DNA of 64,000 nt from Nostoc linckia NIES-25. Its GTDB lineage: Bacteria; Cyanobacteriota; Cyanobacteriia; Cyanobacteriales; Nostocaceae. A model generated the notes under the pieces. That model saw only the letters and a program-made list of their open reading frames with translations. It ran no database searches and was not told where the DNA came from. The DNA lies in the NCBI RefSeq assembly GCF_002368035.1, contig NZ_AP018222.1, positions 3,775,534 through 3,839,533 of the forward strand, read 5' to 3'. A program made the position numbers and the translations under genes. Positions 18,717 through 27,693 of this stretch are shown piece by piece (position 1 is the stretch's first letter; every line of letters starts with the position of its first letter).

Positions 18717-20150
18717 ATGACAACTTTCCCAGATTTAGATTATGTAGATAAACAGCAAACCCAGCAAAACCAGGGGCTAAACCTGTGTGCGGATGACTAC
18801 AGCTTGCTGACCGATCTTTACCAATTGACGATGGCGGCTTGTTACACAGGCGAGGGTATAGAACAACGATGGGCAAGTTTTGAGTTGTCTGTCAGACGCT
18901 TACCAGAGAATTTTGGTTATTTAATTGCAATGGGTTTGGCACAGGCGTTGGAATATTTAGCAAAATTACGCTTTAGTCCATCGCAAATTGCAGCATTACA
19001 GGCGACGGGAATTTTTGCTGGGGCAAGCGATCGCTTTTGGTCGTTGTTAGCCCAAGGCAAGTTTACCGGGGATGTTTGGGCAGTACCAGAAGGTACGGCT
19101 GTGTTTGCCAATCAGCCACTATTGCGGGTGGAAGCACCTCTTTGGCAAGCACAATTGGTGGAAACTTATCTTTTGAATACCATTAATTACCAGACTTTGA
19201 TTGCCACAAAAGCAGCACGGTTGCGGGATGTGGCTGGAGAGTCAGCAACCCTTTTGGAATTTGGCACAAGACGCGCTTTTAGCCCCCAGGCGTCTTTGTG
19301 GGCGGCGCGGGCGGCCTTGGCAGGTGGCTTAGATTCCACTTCCAATGTGTTAGCAGCACTACAACTGGGACAAAAGCCAAGTGGTACTATGGCACACGCC
19401 CTGGTGATGGCGTTGTCAGCAATAGAAGGCACTGAAGAACAAGCTTTTAGTGCATTTCATCGATATTTTCCGGGTGCGCCGTTGTTGATTGACACCTACG
19501 ATACCATTGCCGCTGCCCAAGCCTTAGCTGCAAAAGTTAATTCTGGGGAAATGCAATTAACAGGCGTGAGATTGGACTCAGGAGATTTAGTTACCTTATC
19601 AAAACAGGTGCGATCGCTACTTCCAGGCGTGCCAATTTTTGCTAGCGGCGACTTGGACGAGTGGGAAATTGTCAAACTCAAAGCCGCCGGGGCACAAATT
19701 GATGGTTACGGATTGGGGACGCGATTAGTTACGGGTTCTCCGGTAAATGGAGTTTACAAACTTGTAGAGATTGATGGCATCCCCGTAATGAAACAATCGA
19801 GTGGTAAGGTAACTTATCCAGGACGCAAGCAGATTTTTCGCTCGCTAACAGGAGGTAAGCTAAAAGCAGACAGGTTGGGACTTTTGGGTGAAAGTTCCTG
19901 GGAAGAACAACCATTATTGCAGTTGGTAGTTCAACAGGGTAAACCCACGCAACCCCTGGAGACTTTGGAAACAATTCGTCAGCGTACTGCTGCCTCAGTT
20001 GCTAGTTTGCCAGAACAGACGCGGCGCTTGGATCGTCCTGTGTCTGTAGAAGTGGAAATTTCTGAAGGTTTACAGATGTTGACTCAAGAAACTAAAAAAC
20101 GTAGACGCGCCAGCGGCTTGCCGCAGGCTACCGCAAAGGACGCAAAGTAA
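18717..20150 (+). CDS. pncB: Nicotinate phosphoribosyltransferase
   Basis: A 477-residue enzyme of the Preiss-Handler NAD salvage pathway: nicotinate + PRPP (+ATP) to nicotinate mononucleotide. Seen: DLYQLTMAACYTGEG near the N-terminus, FELSVRRLPENFGY, the LLEFGTRRAFSPQASLWAAR active-site block, SGTMAHALVMAL, and GVRLDSGDL for phosphoribosyl binding. AAGGAAG lies before the ATG. First gene of a four-gene operon; only one base separates its stop from nadD. The last ~18 residues (KKRRRASGLPQATAKDAK) are encoded by a dispersed repeat also found at 10247-10302, so the native C-terminus has been replaced or extended. Confidence 0.95.
   Translation: MTTFPDLDYVDKQQTQQNQGLNLCADDYSLLTDLYQLTMAACYTGEGIEQRWASFELSVRRLPENFGYLIAMGLAQALEYLAKLRFSPSQIAALQATGIFAGASDRFWSLLAQGKFTGDVWAVPEGTAVFANQPLLRVEAPLWQAQLVETYLLNTINYQTLIATKAARLRDVAGESATLLEFGTRRAFSPQASLWAARAALAGGLDSTSNVLAALQLGQKPSGTMAHALVMALSAIEGTEEQAFSAFHRYFPGAPLLIDTYDTIAAAQALAAKVNSGEMQLTGVRLDSGDLVTLSKQVRSLLPGVPIFASGDLDEWEIVKLKAAGAQIDGYGLGTRLVTGSPVNGVYKLVEIDGIPVMKQSSGKVTYPGRKQIFRSLTGGKLKADRLGLLGESSWEEQPLLQLVVQQGKPTQPLETLETIRQRTAASVASLPEQTRRLDRPVSVEVEISEGLQMLTQETKKRRRASGLPQATAKDAK
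20094..20149 (+). repeat. Dispersed repeat forming the pncB 3' end
   Basis: About 55 bp nearly identical to 10247-10302 (differing by a 1-bp insertion and a substitution near GACGCG). Here it is translated and supplies the last residues of PncB up to its stop codon. Confidence 0.75.
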
Positions 20151-20151
20151 G

Positions 20152-20754
20152 ATGATGAGAATTGCTTTGTTTGGAACGAGTGCCGATCCGCCAACTGCTG
20201 GACATCAGAAAGTTTTAAGTTGGTTGTCTGAGCGTTACGATCGCGTAGCGGTTTGGGCAGCAGATAATCCATTTAAGTCCCATCAAACACCTTTAGAACA
20301 TCGGGCGGCAATGTTGCAATTGTTGATTGGGGATATCGACGCACCACGGCAGAATGTTACTTTGGAACAAAACTTGAGTAGCTTCAGAACCCTGGAAACA
20401 GTGGAAAAAGCAAAATTGCGTTGGGGGGAAAACGTTGAATTAACATTAGTCATTGGTTCAGATTTACTCACTCAGTTACCACGTTGGTATCGCATTGAAG
20501 ATTTGTTACAGGAAGTGCAACTATTGATTGTGCCGCGACCAAGGTATGCAATAGATGAGTCTAGTTTGGAAGCAGTGCAAAACTTGGGAGGCAAAATTGC
20601 GATCGCTAGTCTAACTGGTCTAGATATTTCCTCCACAGCCTACCGCGAACATGGAGATTCTCAAGCCCTTACTGCCCCTGTAGTTGCTTATATTAATCGA
20701 GAGCATTTATACGAATGCCAGGACGCCAGCAAAAAAAGATTTCAACTCCGGTAA
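20152..20754 (+). CDS. nadD: Nicotinate-nucleotide adenylyltransferase
   Basis: A 200-residue nucleotidyltransferase: nicotinate mononucleotide + ATP to deamido-NAD. The signature loop is FGTSADPPTAGHQKVL, where TAGH is the (H/T)xGH motif, and the C-terminal nucleotide-binding element is ISSTAYRE. DNPFKSHQTPLEHRAAML and VIGSDLLTQLPRW are also typical. It sits between pncB and nrtR; its last 40 bases overlap the nrtR frame. Confidence 0.92.
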   Translation: MMRIALFGTSADPPTAGHQKVLSWLSERYDRVAVWAADNPFKSHQTPLEHRAAMLQLLIGDIDAPRQNVTLEQNLSSFRTLETVEKAKLRWGENVELTLVIGSDLLTQLPRWYRIEDLLQEVQLLIVPRPRYAIDESSLEAVQNLGGKIAIASLTGLDISSTAYREHGDSQALTAPVVAYINREHLYECQDASKKRFQLR

Positions 20755-21461
20755 ATCAACAACCTTTGGCCGATTTCAAGGTTGGTGTTGATAATGTAAT
20801 TTTTTCTGTAGATACTGCTCAAAATCGGCTCTTAGTTCTGTTAGTAATGCGGCAACAAGAACCATTTTCAAATCATTGGAGTCTGCCTGGTACTTTAGTG
20901 CGTCCAGGAGAGTCTTTAGAAGATGCCGCCTATCGCATTATGGCAGAGAAAATCAAGGTCAAAAACCTTTATTTGGAACAACTTTATACCTTTGGAGGCC
21001 CGAACCGCGATCCGCGAGAATCAACTGATAGCTATGGTGTGCGTTATCTATCAGTTAGTTATTTTGCCCTTGTGCGATTTGAAGAAGCTGAATTAATTGC
21101 CGATCGCGTCGCCGGCATAGCTTGGTATCCGGTTAAACAAGTTCCTAAATTAGCTTTCGATCACAACGAAATTTTGACCTATGGACATAGGCGTTTGCGA
21201 AATAAATTGGAGTACAGTCCGGTGGCTTTTGAAGTTTTGCCAGAAATGTTCACTTTAAATGATTTATATCAGTTATACACCACAGTTTTAGGCGACAATT
21301 TTTCCGATTATTCTAATTTTCGGGCGCGTTTACTAAAATTAGGTTTCTTATCCGATACCGGAATTAAAGTTTCACGCGGTGCTGGTCGTCCCGCTAGTTT
21401 ATATAAGTTTGATGCCGAAGCCTTTGCCCCATTAAAAGATAAACCTTTGGTGTTTATTTAA
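20715..21461 (+). CDS. nrtR: NrtR-type Nudix transcriptional regulator
   Basis: 248 residues. An N-terminal Nudix-like fold (KVGVDNVIFSVD, SLPGTLVRPGESLEDAAYRI) keeps part of the Nudix box, but the downstream catalytic REExxEE is degenerate (AAYRIMAEKIKV), as expected for a ligand-sensing repressor rather than a hydrolase. The C-terminal ~80 residues (MFTLNDLYQLYTTVLG, NFRARLLKLGFLSDTG, GAGRPASLYKFD) form the winged helix typical of NrtR. These proteins sense ADP-ribose or related NAD metabolites and control NAD genes. It overlaps nadD by 40 bases and probably autoregulates through the palindrome at 18661-18685. The precise start is uncertain. Confidence 0.92.
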   Translation: MPGRQQKKISTPVNQQPLADFKVGVDNVIFSVDTAQNRLLVLLVMRQQEPFSNHWSLPGTLVRPGESLEDAAYRIMAEKIKVKNLYLEQLYTFGGPNRDPRESTDSYGVRYLSVSYFALVRFEEAELIADRVAGIAWYPVKQVPKLAFDHNEILTYGHRRLRNKLEYSPVAFEVLPEMFTLNDLYQLYTTVLGDNFSDYSNFRARLLKLGFLSDTGIKVSRGAGRPASLYKFDAEAFAPLKDKPLVFI

Positions 21462-21462
21462 T

Positions 21463-21549
21463 GAGGAGTGAGGAGTGAGGAGTGAGGAGTTAGGAGTTAT
21501 TATTCTTTCTCATATTTCCATCCTCCATACCCAATGCCCAATGCCCAAT
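21463..21549. repeat. Two STRR heptamer tracts
   Basis: GAGGAGT-type heptamers at 21463-21498 and CCCAATG-type heptamers at 21530-21549 fill most of the 102-bp nrtR-nadE gap. Such short tandem repeats are a known feature of heterocystous cyanobacteria. Confidence 0.8.
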
Positions 21550-21563
21550 AATTAATAATTAAT

Positions 21564-23297
21564 ATGAAAATTGCGATCGCTCAAATTAATCCGACAATTG
21601 GTGATTTACTAGGAAATGCCCAACAAATCCTAGACGCGGCACAACGCGCAGCATCCGGTGGTGCGCGTTTGTTGCTAACACCAGAACTTTCTTTGTGTGG
21701 CTATCCACCAAGAGACTTATTACTAAATCCTAGTTTTGTGGAAGCTATGAATGTAACTTTACAAAACCTAGCCCAGGATTTACCAGCAAATTTAGCTGTG
21801 TTAGTAGGAACCGTTGAACAAAATGCCACAGCAGATATTACTGGCAGTAAAAGTTTATTTAACAGCATCGCTTTGTTAGAAAATGGCGAAGTAAAGCAAG
21901 TTTTTCACAAGCGACTTTTACCAACTTACGATGTATTTGATGAACGCCGCTATTTTGAACCAGGCTTACAAGCTAATTATTTCACCTTAGATAATCTCGA
22001 TATTGGCGTTACTATTTGTGAAGATTTATGGAATGATGAGGAATTCTGGGGCAAACGTAGTTATGCAGTGAATCCTATTGCTGATTTAGCAATTATAGGT
22101 GTAGATTTAATTGTTAATTTGTCTGCTTCTCCTTATACTGCCGGCAAGCAACAGTTTCGCGAAACAATGCTCCGGCATAGCGCAGTGCGTTTTCAACAAC
22201 CAATAATTTATGCTAACCAGGTTGGAGGAAATGACGATCTAATTTTTGATGGTCGCAGTTTTGCCTTAAATCGCCAAGGTGAAATTGTCTGTCGTGCCCG
22301 TGGTTTTGAAGCTGATTTATTGGCGGTGGAATTTGACGAAGCAGTCCGAGATTTACAATTAAGTTCTGTGGCACCTGCGTATGATTCAGAAGATGAAGAA
22401 ATCTGGCAAGCTTTGGTTTTGGGAGTCAGAGATTATGCCCGCAAGTGCCGCTTTTCTAAAGTCGTTTTGGGTCTGAGTGGCGGCATTGATTCAGCATTAG
22501 TAGCAGCGATCGCCACTGCTGCACTAGGTGAAGAAAATGTGCTAGGCGTTCTCATGCCTTCGCCTTATAGTTCCGATCATTCTATTAGCGATGCTTTAGC
22601 ATTAGCCGCAAATCTGGGAATTAAAACTGATATCTTACCAATAGAACAGTTAATGCAAGGCTTCGATCGCACCTTAGCCAATTTATTTGCAGGTACAGAA
22701 TTTGGACTAGCAGAAGAGAATATCCAATCCCGGATTCGGGGTAATTTATTAATGGCGATCGCTAACAAATTTGGTTATCTTCTCTTATCTACCGGTAACA
22801 AGTCAGAAATGGCAGTTGGTTACTGTACTCTCTACGGCGATATGAATGGCGGTTTAGCAGTAATCGCAGATGTTCCCAAAACCCGCGTTTATTCACTTTG
22901 TCACTGGTTAAATCGCAATAACGAAATCATCCCCCAAAACGTCTTGACTAAAGCACCAAGCGCCGAACTCAAACCAGGCCAAGTAGATGGAGACTCTCTA
23001 CCACCCTATGAAATTTTAGACGATATCTTACAACGCCTGATTCACAATCATCAATCAGCAGCGCAAATTGTCGCAGCAGGTCACGATTGGGTAATTGTCA
23101 ACCGAGTAATTCAAATGGTGGCGCGTGCAGAATTTAAACGCCGACAAGCACCCCCAGGCTTAAAAATTACTGACCGCGCCTTTGGAACTGGCTGGCGAAT
23201 GCCAATTGCGAGTAACTGGGTTGCTATCAAAAACGCCTATCAGACTAAAACCAAACCCGCACCGACCTTAGTCTCTTCTGATGCACAAGATATCTAG
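21564..23297 (+). CDS. nadE: Glutamine-dependent NAD+ synthetase
   Basis: 577 residues, two domains. Residues 1-270 are a nitrilase-type glutaminase with the Glu-Lys-Cys triad visible in TPELSLCGYPPRD, HKRLLPTYDVFDERRYF and TICEDLWND. The synthetase part has the ATP-pyrophosphatase loop LGLSGGIDSALVAAI, then STGNKSEMAVGYCTLYGDMN and KAPSAELKPGQVD. It converts deamido-NAD + ATP + glutamine to NAD, completing the pathway begun by PncB and NadD. Same strand as the operon but separated from nrtR by STRR tracts, which may carry an internal promoter or simply lengthen the leader. Confidence 0.95.
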   Translation: MKIAIAQINPTIGDLLGNAQQILDAAQRAASGGARLLLTPELSLCGYPPRDLLLNPSFVEAMNVTLQNLAQDLPANLAVLVGTVEQNATADITGSKSLFNSIALLENGEVKQVFHKRLLPTYDVFDERRYFEPGLQANYFTLDNLDIGVTICEDLWNDEEFWGKRSYAVNPIADLAIIGVDLIVNLSASPYTAGKQQFRETMLRHSAVRFQQPIIYANQVGGNDDLIFDGRSFALNRQGEIVCRARGFEADLLAVEFDEAVRDLQLSSVAPAYDSEDEEIWQALVLGVRDYARKCRFSKVVLGLSGGIDSALVAAIATAALGEENVLGVLMPSPYSSDHSISDALALAANLGIKTDILPIEQLMQGFDRTLANLFAGTEFGLAEENIQSRIRGNLLMAIANKFGYLLLSTGNKSEMAVGYCTLYGDMNGGLAVIADVPKTRVYSLCHWLNRNNEIIPQNVLTKAPSAELKPGQVDGDSLPPYEILDDILQRLIHNHQSAAQIVAAGHDWVIVNRVIQMVARAEFKRRQAPPGLKITDRAFGTGWRMPIASNWVAIKNAYQTKTKPAPTLVSSDAQDI

Positions 23298-23392
23298 CCG
23301 CGACTTAAGTAAATGAAGACATGGGGACGTAGGGACGCAGGATACTTTCCGATGTCTTGCTCTTACAGCAATTTGCAGATGAATAGACCACA

Positions 23393-23625
23393 GTAGGGGC
23401 ACAATATTGTTCATACGTGTCAACTTAACGTGAAACCCTGGTGAAAACGTGATGAGCGAGTTCTACTCACTTACCATCCAGATCCGCGTTACCCCACCCC
23501 GATTTTGTCTAAAGCCAAAATCGCCCCTCCCCTTAGCAAGGGGAGGGGTTGGGGGTGGGGTAAAATGCCTGTGGGATAAGCGTTTCAGCTTAAGTTGACA
23601 CCAATGAACATTGTTGTGCCCTTAC
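23393..23625. mobile_element. Compound MITE-like element with ~44-bp inverted ends
   Basis: A 233-bp non-coding element. The ends start as GTAGGGGCACAATATTGTTC (left) and, on the other strand, GTAAGGGCACAACAATGTTC (right); both continue into a TGTCAACTTAA..TGAAAC stretch. The outer arms match the REP palindrome family found around the RAYT at 46154-46750. The interior carries another hairpin, with ACCCCACCCC and CCCCTCCCC arms around 23498-23563. Confidence 0.65.
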
Positions 23626-23805
23626 GATAATTTAGTATTCAAGCATGTATTCCATCCAAATGAAAAGCGCTGTAGGCGAGACAAAGAACAGCTTTGGCTC
23701 TTTGGGGCTCTTTGGGTTTGGTAACTAATTAACCGGACATGATATGAATCCTATTTATTGCAACCTAAAATTTTACAGCGTATTTCAGGTAAATGAAGTA
23801 CATAG

Positions 23806-23833
23806 GTAGGGGCACAATATATTGTGCCCTTAC
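23806..23833. repeat. REP palindrome, GTAGGGGCACAA family
   Basis: A 28-bp near-perfect palindrome (GTAGGGGCACAATAT and its complement with one change). Same family as copies at 46070, 46448, 46825 and 46945. Confidence 0.8.
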
Positions 23834-23923
23834 AATTATCTGTACCTCACAAAGTAGCAATCTGCTGTATATCAAGCCCGCTACATACCAGGCTTGATAT
23901 TACTTCTGAATTCTGCTACGTGA

Positions 23924-24295
23924 CTATAAACCTACTAATTCACGAGATTCAAAATCATTGAGTTGTTGAGCGATCGCTAATCTAGCTTCTAACTTTGCTA
24001 CACTAAACTGGTTACGCAGATATTCTAAATGTCCGATGGCATTTGCCTTTTCGCCAGTCAAGCGAATTAAGGTGTCCATCGCCTTTTGATATTCCTGATT
24101 CACAAGCAGCACTTCAAAACGCCGCGCCTTGCGTTGAGCATCATTTTTCAAATCCATCTCAAAGGCGGCGACGCGATCCGCATTGCCTTCAAATCGGTTA
24201 ATTTGGTGCTGCACTGCCATCAACTGAGAATCTATTTCATTAGCCCGTTGAGCAGCTTGAGCGATCGCACCTGGATAATGACTCAGTTGCATCAT
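23924..24295 (-). CDS. Hypothetical helical protein, 123 residues
   Basis: Not recognised as a named family. Sequence MMQLSHYPGAIAQAAQRANE onward is almost entirely helical and charged with heptad-like hydrophobics (NEIDSQLMAVQHQINRFEGN, AKLEARLAIAQQLNDFESRE), suggesting coiled coil, no membrane segment, no cysteine. GAGGAAAA is a plausible ribosome-binding site upstream of ATG 24295. Isolated gene with repeat-rich flanks. Confidence 0.7.
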   Translation of the reverse strand: MMQLSHYPGAIAQAAQRANEIDSQLMAVQHQINRFEGNADRVAAFEMDLKNDAQRKARRFEVLLVNQEYQKAMDTLIRLTGEKANAIGHLEYLRNQFSVAKLEARLAIAQQLNDFESRELVGL

Positions 24296-25021
24296 CTAAT
24301 AATTTTCCTCTAAGGTCAAGAATTTAATGTTTGAGCATAAACCTAACCCCGGAATCCATTTCCCAAAAGGCTGTCACAGAGCAGTTTACACTTAACTAGA
24401 TTTACGAACTTATATATCTATTATAGTAAAAAAGTACTGATTTCGACTGAATCAAAGACTCTGTTTTGGTCAAATTTACCCTGATGAAGCTAAAAGCTTG
24501 TGAAATTTATTTCTTGGCGCTGAGGAAGCAGAGGCAAATCATCGCGCAATGGAAACGACGCTCTAATTTACAGTATCTTTACTGAATTTACCCAAAAGTG
24601 AAGTTAAAATAAACTCTCAATAAATTTTAAATTAAAATTTTGTATTTGTATATAATTTAGTGTGTGTAAGCTATCTGAATTCAAGCTTATTTGCATAACT
24701 CTCGACTGTGTCAGAGAGTAATTCCCTAAAGATTTGGCTAAGAAAATTAATAACTGAGCTTGAGTCATAGCACAGCTTAACTTGATTTTGGTTTTGCTAT
24801 AACTCAACGACTGTCATCAGCGTTAACGTAGCTCGTGGCAGGCATCGCATTTTCACACATAACATAGCGCTGTTTGTAGCAGCGTTAGATTATTGCGCTC
24901 TTTAACAAAACTCACTTGAGATTACTCAGTGAGCAATAGAAAAAATTGTCCAAGACTCTTAGCACAAGCACTAGCCTTGAGCGCAATTTCATACACCTGA
25001 TAAAAAACAGGAGTCATTTCA
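24296..25021. other. Divergent intergenic region
   Basis: About 725 bp without a recognisable gene or dispersed palindrome. It separates the coiled-coil gene from the beta-helix gene and must hold both promoters; AGGAG at about 25010 precedes the latter. Small hairpins (for example CTCACT...AGTGAG near 24911) are not convincing. Confidence 0.4.
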
Positions 25022-27079
25022 ATGGCTACATTTACCGTCACTAATACCAACAACAGCGGTGCTGGTTCACTGCGGCAGGCAATTCTTGATGCCAATGCTC
25101 TTACAGGAAGAGACATTATTAAATTTGGTGGACTGTTTACAGATAACATTGCTGATACCATCAGTTTGAATAATAGTAGTCTGAGGATCGTAGATGACCT
25201 CACCATTCAAGGTACAAATGCAAGCTTACTAACTATTAGTAAAAACAGTGCTTCTCGTGTTTTTGACATTAGCGCTGGTGTTACTGCTGCCATCAACAGA
25301 CTGACTATTACTAATAGCTACAACGGAGACGGTGGTGCGATTTTCAATGGTGGCAGTCTCACCTTGAGCAGCAGCAATATTATTGGCAGCACTGCGGAAA
25401 ACGGCGGTGGCATCTACAACACTGGTATCCTGACGCTGAACAACAGCAACATTACTGGTAACGATGCAGTTTCCTATGGCTACGATTCTGGCAGGGGCGG
25501 TGGCGTTTACAACACTGGTTCCCTCACTGCGAACAACAGCATCATCACTGGCAATCGTGCAAGCAACGGCGGTGGCGTTTACAACACTGATAGTCTGACT
25601 GTGAATAACAGTACCATCAGTAGTAATGATGTAGACTACGGCGGCGGTGGGATCTACAATACCACCTATGGTGCGATCGCCGTCAGGAGCAGCACTATCA
25701 GTAATAATGAATCAGACCAAGGGAGCGGGATCTACAACTCTGGCATCCTGACTGTAAGCAACAGCAACATCAGTAATAATACTTCAAATCAGCTATTATC
25801 TGAATTACGAGGTGGCGGTGGCATCTACAACAACGGTACTCTGACAGTGAGGAACAGCACCATTCGTAACAACAGTGGAGATTCCGGTGGTGGCATCAAC
25901 AATCAAGGCATCCTAACTGTTAGGAATAGCACCATCAGTGGTAATAATGCAAGCTATGGCGGCGGGATCTACAACGTTGGCATTGCGACAGTCATTACCA
26001 GTAGTATTAGCGACAATGAGGTAGACGGCGAATCCAACAGCTCAGGCGGCGGCATTTCCAATAATGGCACTCTTATCGTCAGCAACAGTACGATTAGTGG
26101 TAACAAAGGACGTTACTACGGCGGCGGGATCTCCAACGGTTTCGGCAATACTGAGAACGACTATGGTACTGCAATCGTCAGCAACAGTATTATCAGTGAT
26201 AACTCGGCAATATATGACGGTGGTGGCATTTACAGTATTAATGGCATCTTTACCTTAAATAACAGCACTATCAGCGGCAACTCGGCAGGATTTAGCGGTG
26301 GCGGTATTTACAATGGTGGCACCTTCACGGCGATCGCCAGCACTATCAATGGTAATGAGGCAAAATGGAATGGTGGTGGTATCTACAACGACAATGGTAT
26401 GCTGACGGCAATCAACATTACCATTAGTGGCAATAAGACATTAGGCTTTTTCGACAATGACTTCTACTTAGGCTTTGGCGGTGGCATCTACAATGAAGAT
26501 GGCACTGTGACGCTATACAACAGCACTATCAGTGGTAACTCGGCATCCTACGGCGGTGGTGGTATTTACAACGAAGATGGCACCCTAACTGTCGGCAACA
26601 GCACTATCGTCCTCAACACCGCTTACGATAAATTGTCAGGCAAGTACAACAAAGGTGGTGGTATCTACAACAATAAAGGTACTGCCAAGATTAAAAATAG
26701 CATCATTGCTGGCAACAACAAGTCTGCAACTAACCCTATCAACCCTGATGTTGTAGGTAAATTCACCAGCAACGGCTATAACCTAATTGGTCGCCGCAGT
26801 GGCAGTACAGGCTTTAATGCTAGCGAAGAATTAAAAGTTGCGATCGCCAAAGTTATCGATCTGAAGTTGCAAAACAACGGTGGTTTAGTCAACACCCATG
26901 CCCTAGTTACTGGTAGCCCAGCCATCAACAAAGGCAAAAATCAAGATGTCCCTCCCGATATTGCAGACCTAGATGGTGACGCTAATACAACTGAGCCAAT
27001 ACCCTATGACCAGCGGGGTCTTGGCTTCCCCCGCATCTCTGGTTACAAAGTAGACATAGGTGCATTTGAATTGGCCTAA
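25022..27079 (+). CDS. Right-handed beta-helix protein with choice-of-anchor Q end
   Basis: 685 residues. The start, FTVTNTNNSGAGSLRQAILD, is the typical opening of parallel beta-helix (polymorphic membrane protein-like) proteins. The body has about fifteen imperfect rungs of the form GGGIYNxGxLTxxNSTISGN, rich in Gly, Asn, Ser and Thr. The end, LQNNGGLVNTHALVTGSPAI then DQRGLGFPR and VDIGAFE, is the choice-of-anchor Q region. No cleavable signal peptide is visible; export by type I secretion is possible. Probably an extracellular carbohydrate-binding or adhesive protein. AGGAG lies upstream of ATG 25022. Confidence 0.88.
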   Translation: MATFTVTNTNNSGAGSLRQAILDANALTGRDIIKFGGLFTDNIADTISLNNSSLRIVDDLTIQGTNASLLTISKNSASRVFDISAGVTAAINRLTITNSYNGDGGAIFNGGSLTLSSSNIIGSTAENGGGIYNTGILTLNNSNITGNDAVSYGYDSGRGGGVYNTGSLTANNSIITGNRASNGGGVYNTDSLTVNNSTISSNDVDYGGGGIYNTTYGAIAVRSSTISNNESDQGSGIYNSGILTVSNSNISNNTSNQLLSELRGGGGIYNNGTLTVRNSTIRNNSGDSGGGINNQGILTVRNSTISGNNASYGGGIYNVGIATVITSSISDNEVDGESNSSGGGISNNGTLIVSNSTISGNKGRYYGGGISNGFGNTENDYGTAIVSNSIISDNSAIYDGGGIYSINGIFTLNNSTISGNSAGFSGGGIYNGGTFTAIASTINGNEAKWNGGGIYNDNGMLTAINITISGNKTLGFFDNDFYLGFGGGIYNEDGTVTLYNSTISGNSASYGGGGIYNEDGTLTVGNSTIVLNTAYDKLSGKYNKGGGIYNNKGTAKIKNSIIAGNNKSATNPINPDVVGKFTSNGYNLIGRRSGSTGFNASEELKVAIAKVIDLKLQNNGGLVNTHALVTGSPAINKGKNQDVPPDIADLDGDANTTEPIPYDQRGLGFPRISGYKVDIGAFELA

Positions 27080-27172
27080 CCTGCAATGCCGCATTCGGTT
27101 GTAGAAAAAATTGAAGTTGGGTTCAGCCAAACGCAACCCAACCAAATCTGTTGTCAAATCCTACACCAAATC

Positions 27173-27436
27173 TCAAGCCGCTTCCCGCAGTTGTGACGGT
27201 ACACTCACCTCTGGAAACGAAAGCGAGAGTTGTTCGGCTTGAGGTACTGCCGCTTGTTCCAACACTTGAACTTCGATATTTACACTCACCAAATAACTGC
27301 CTGTGTCTGCGCCAACTGCTTCAGCAATTAATTTGGCAATATCCGGACGCTTAGCTGTCAGGGGGTCACGTAAAATGCAGCGATCCCATTCATGCTTGGC
27401 AGTCGGATTGAGGTTGAGAATATAATGCTTCATCAT
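27173..27436 (-). CDS. Hypothetical protein, 87 residues
   Basis: Not recognised. MMKHYILNLNPTAKHEWDRC is followed by ILRDPLTAKRPDIAKLIAEA and a beta-like VSVNIEVQVLEQ segment. Composition and codon use look protein-like and the frame is preferred to the overlapping plus-strand frame at 27151-27354, which has a poor composition. Start could be either of two adjacent ATGs. Convergent with the beta-helix gene. Confidence 0.5.
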   Translation of the reverse strand: MMKHYILNLNPTAKHEWDRCILRDPLTAKRPDIAKLIAEAVGADTGSYLVSVNIEVQVLEQAAVPQAEQLSLSFPEVSVPSQLREAA

Positions 27437-27552
27437 CGAACTAACCCTTTAACCATCTTCCAGAAGGTTTTCACGCAGCCATTGTGCCTTTGGCTAGGCT
27501 TTGCCAACGCTATCTATATTATAGTACTTTTGTACTAAATTGCCAATGGACT

Positions 27553-27580
27553 ATTGGGCATTGGGCATTGGGTATTGGGC
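27553..27580. repeat. STRR tract, ATTGGGC heptamer
   Basis: Four tandem ATTGGGC/ATTGGGT heptamers between the small hypothetical gene and the 3' end of the MscS gene. Confidence 0.85.
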
Positions 27581-27693
27581 AAAGGGGAAGGGGGAAAAGA
27601 AAGATCTCTGTTTTCCCTTTAACCTTTACCCTTTTCCCTTAACGAAGCCATGTCCTCATCCCCCTTGTCTTCCTTGTCTCTTCATCCCTATTC

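Larger units (their letters stand above)
23298..23923. other. Repeat-rich intergenic region
   Basis: No gene seen. Holds the compound palindromic element 23393-23625 and a REP at 23806-23833. Confidence 0.6.
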
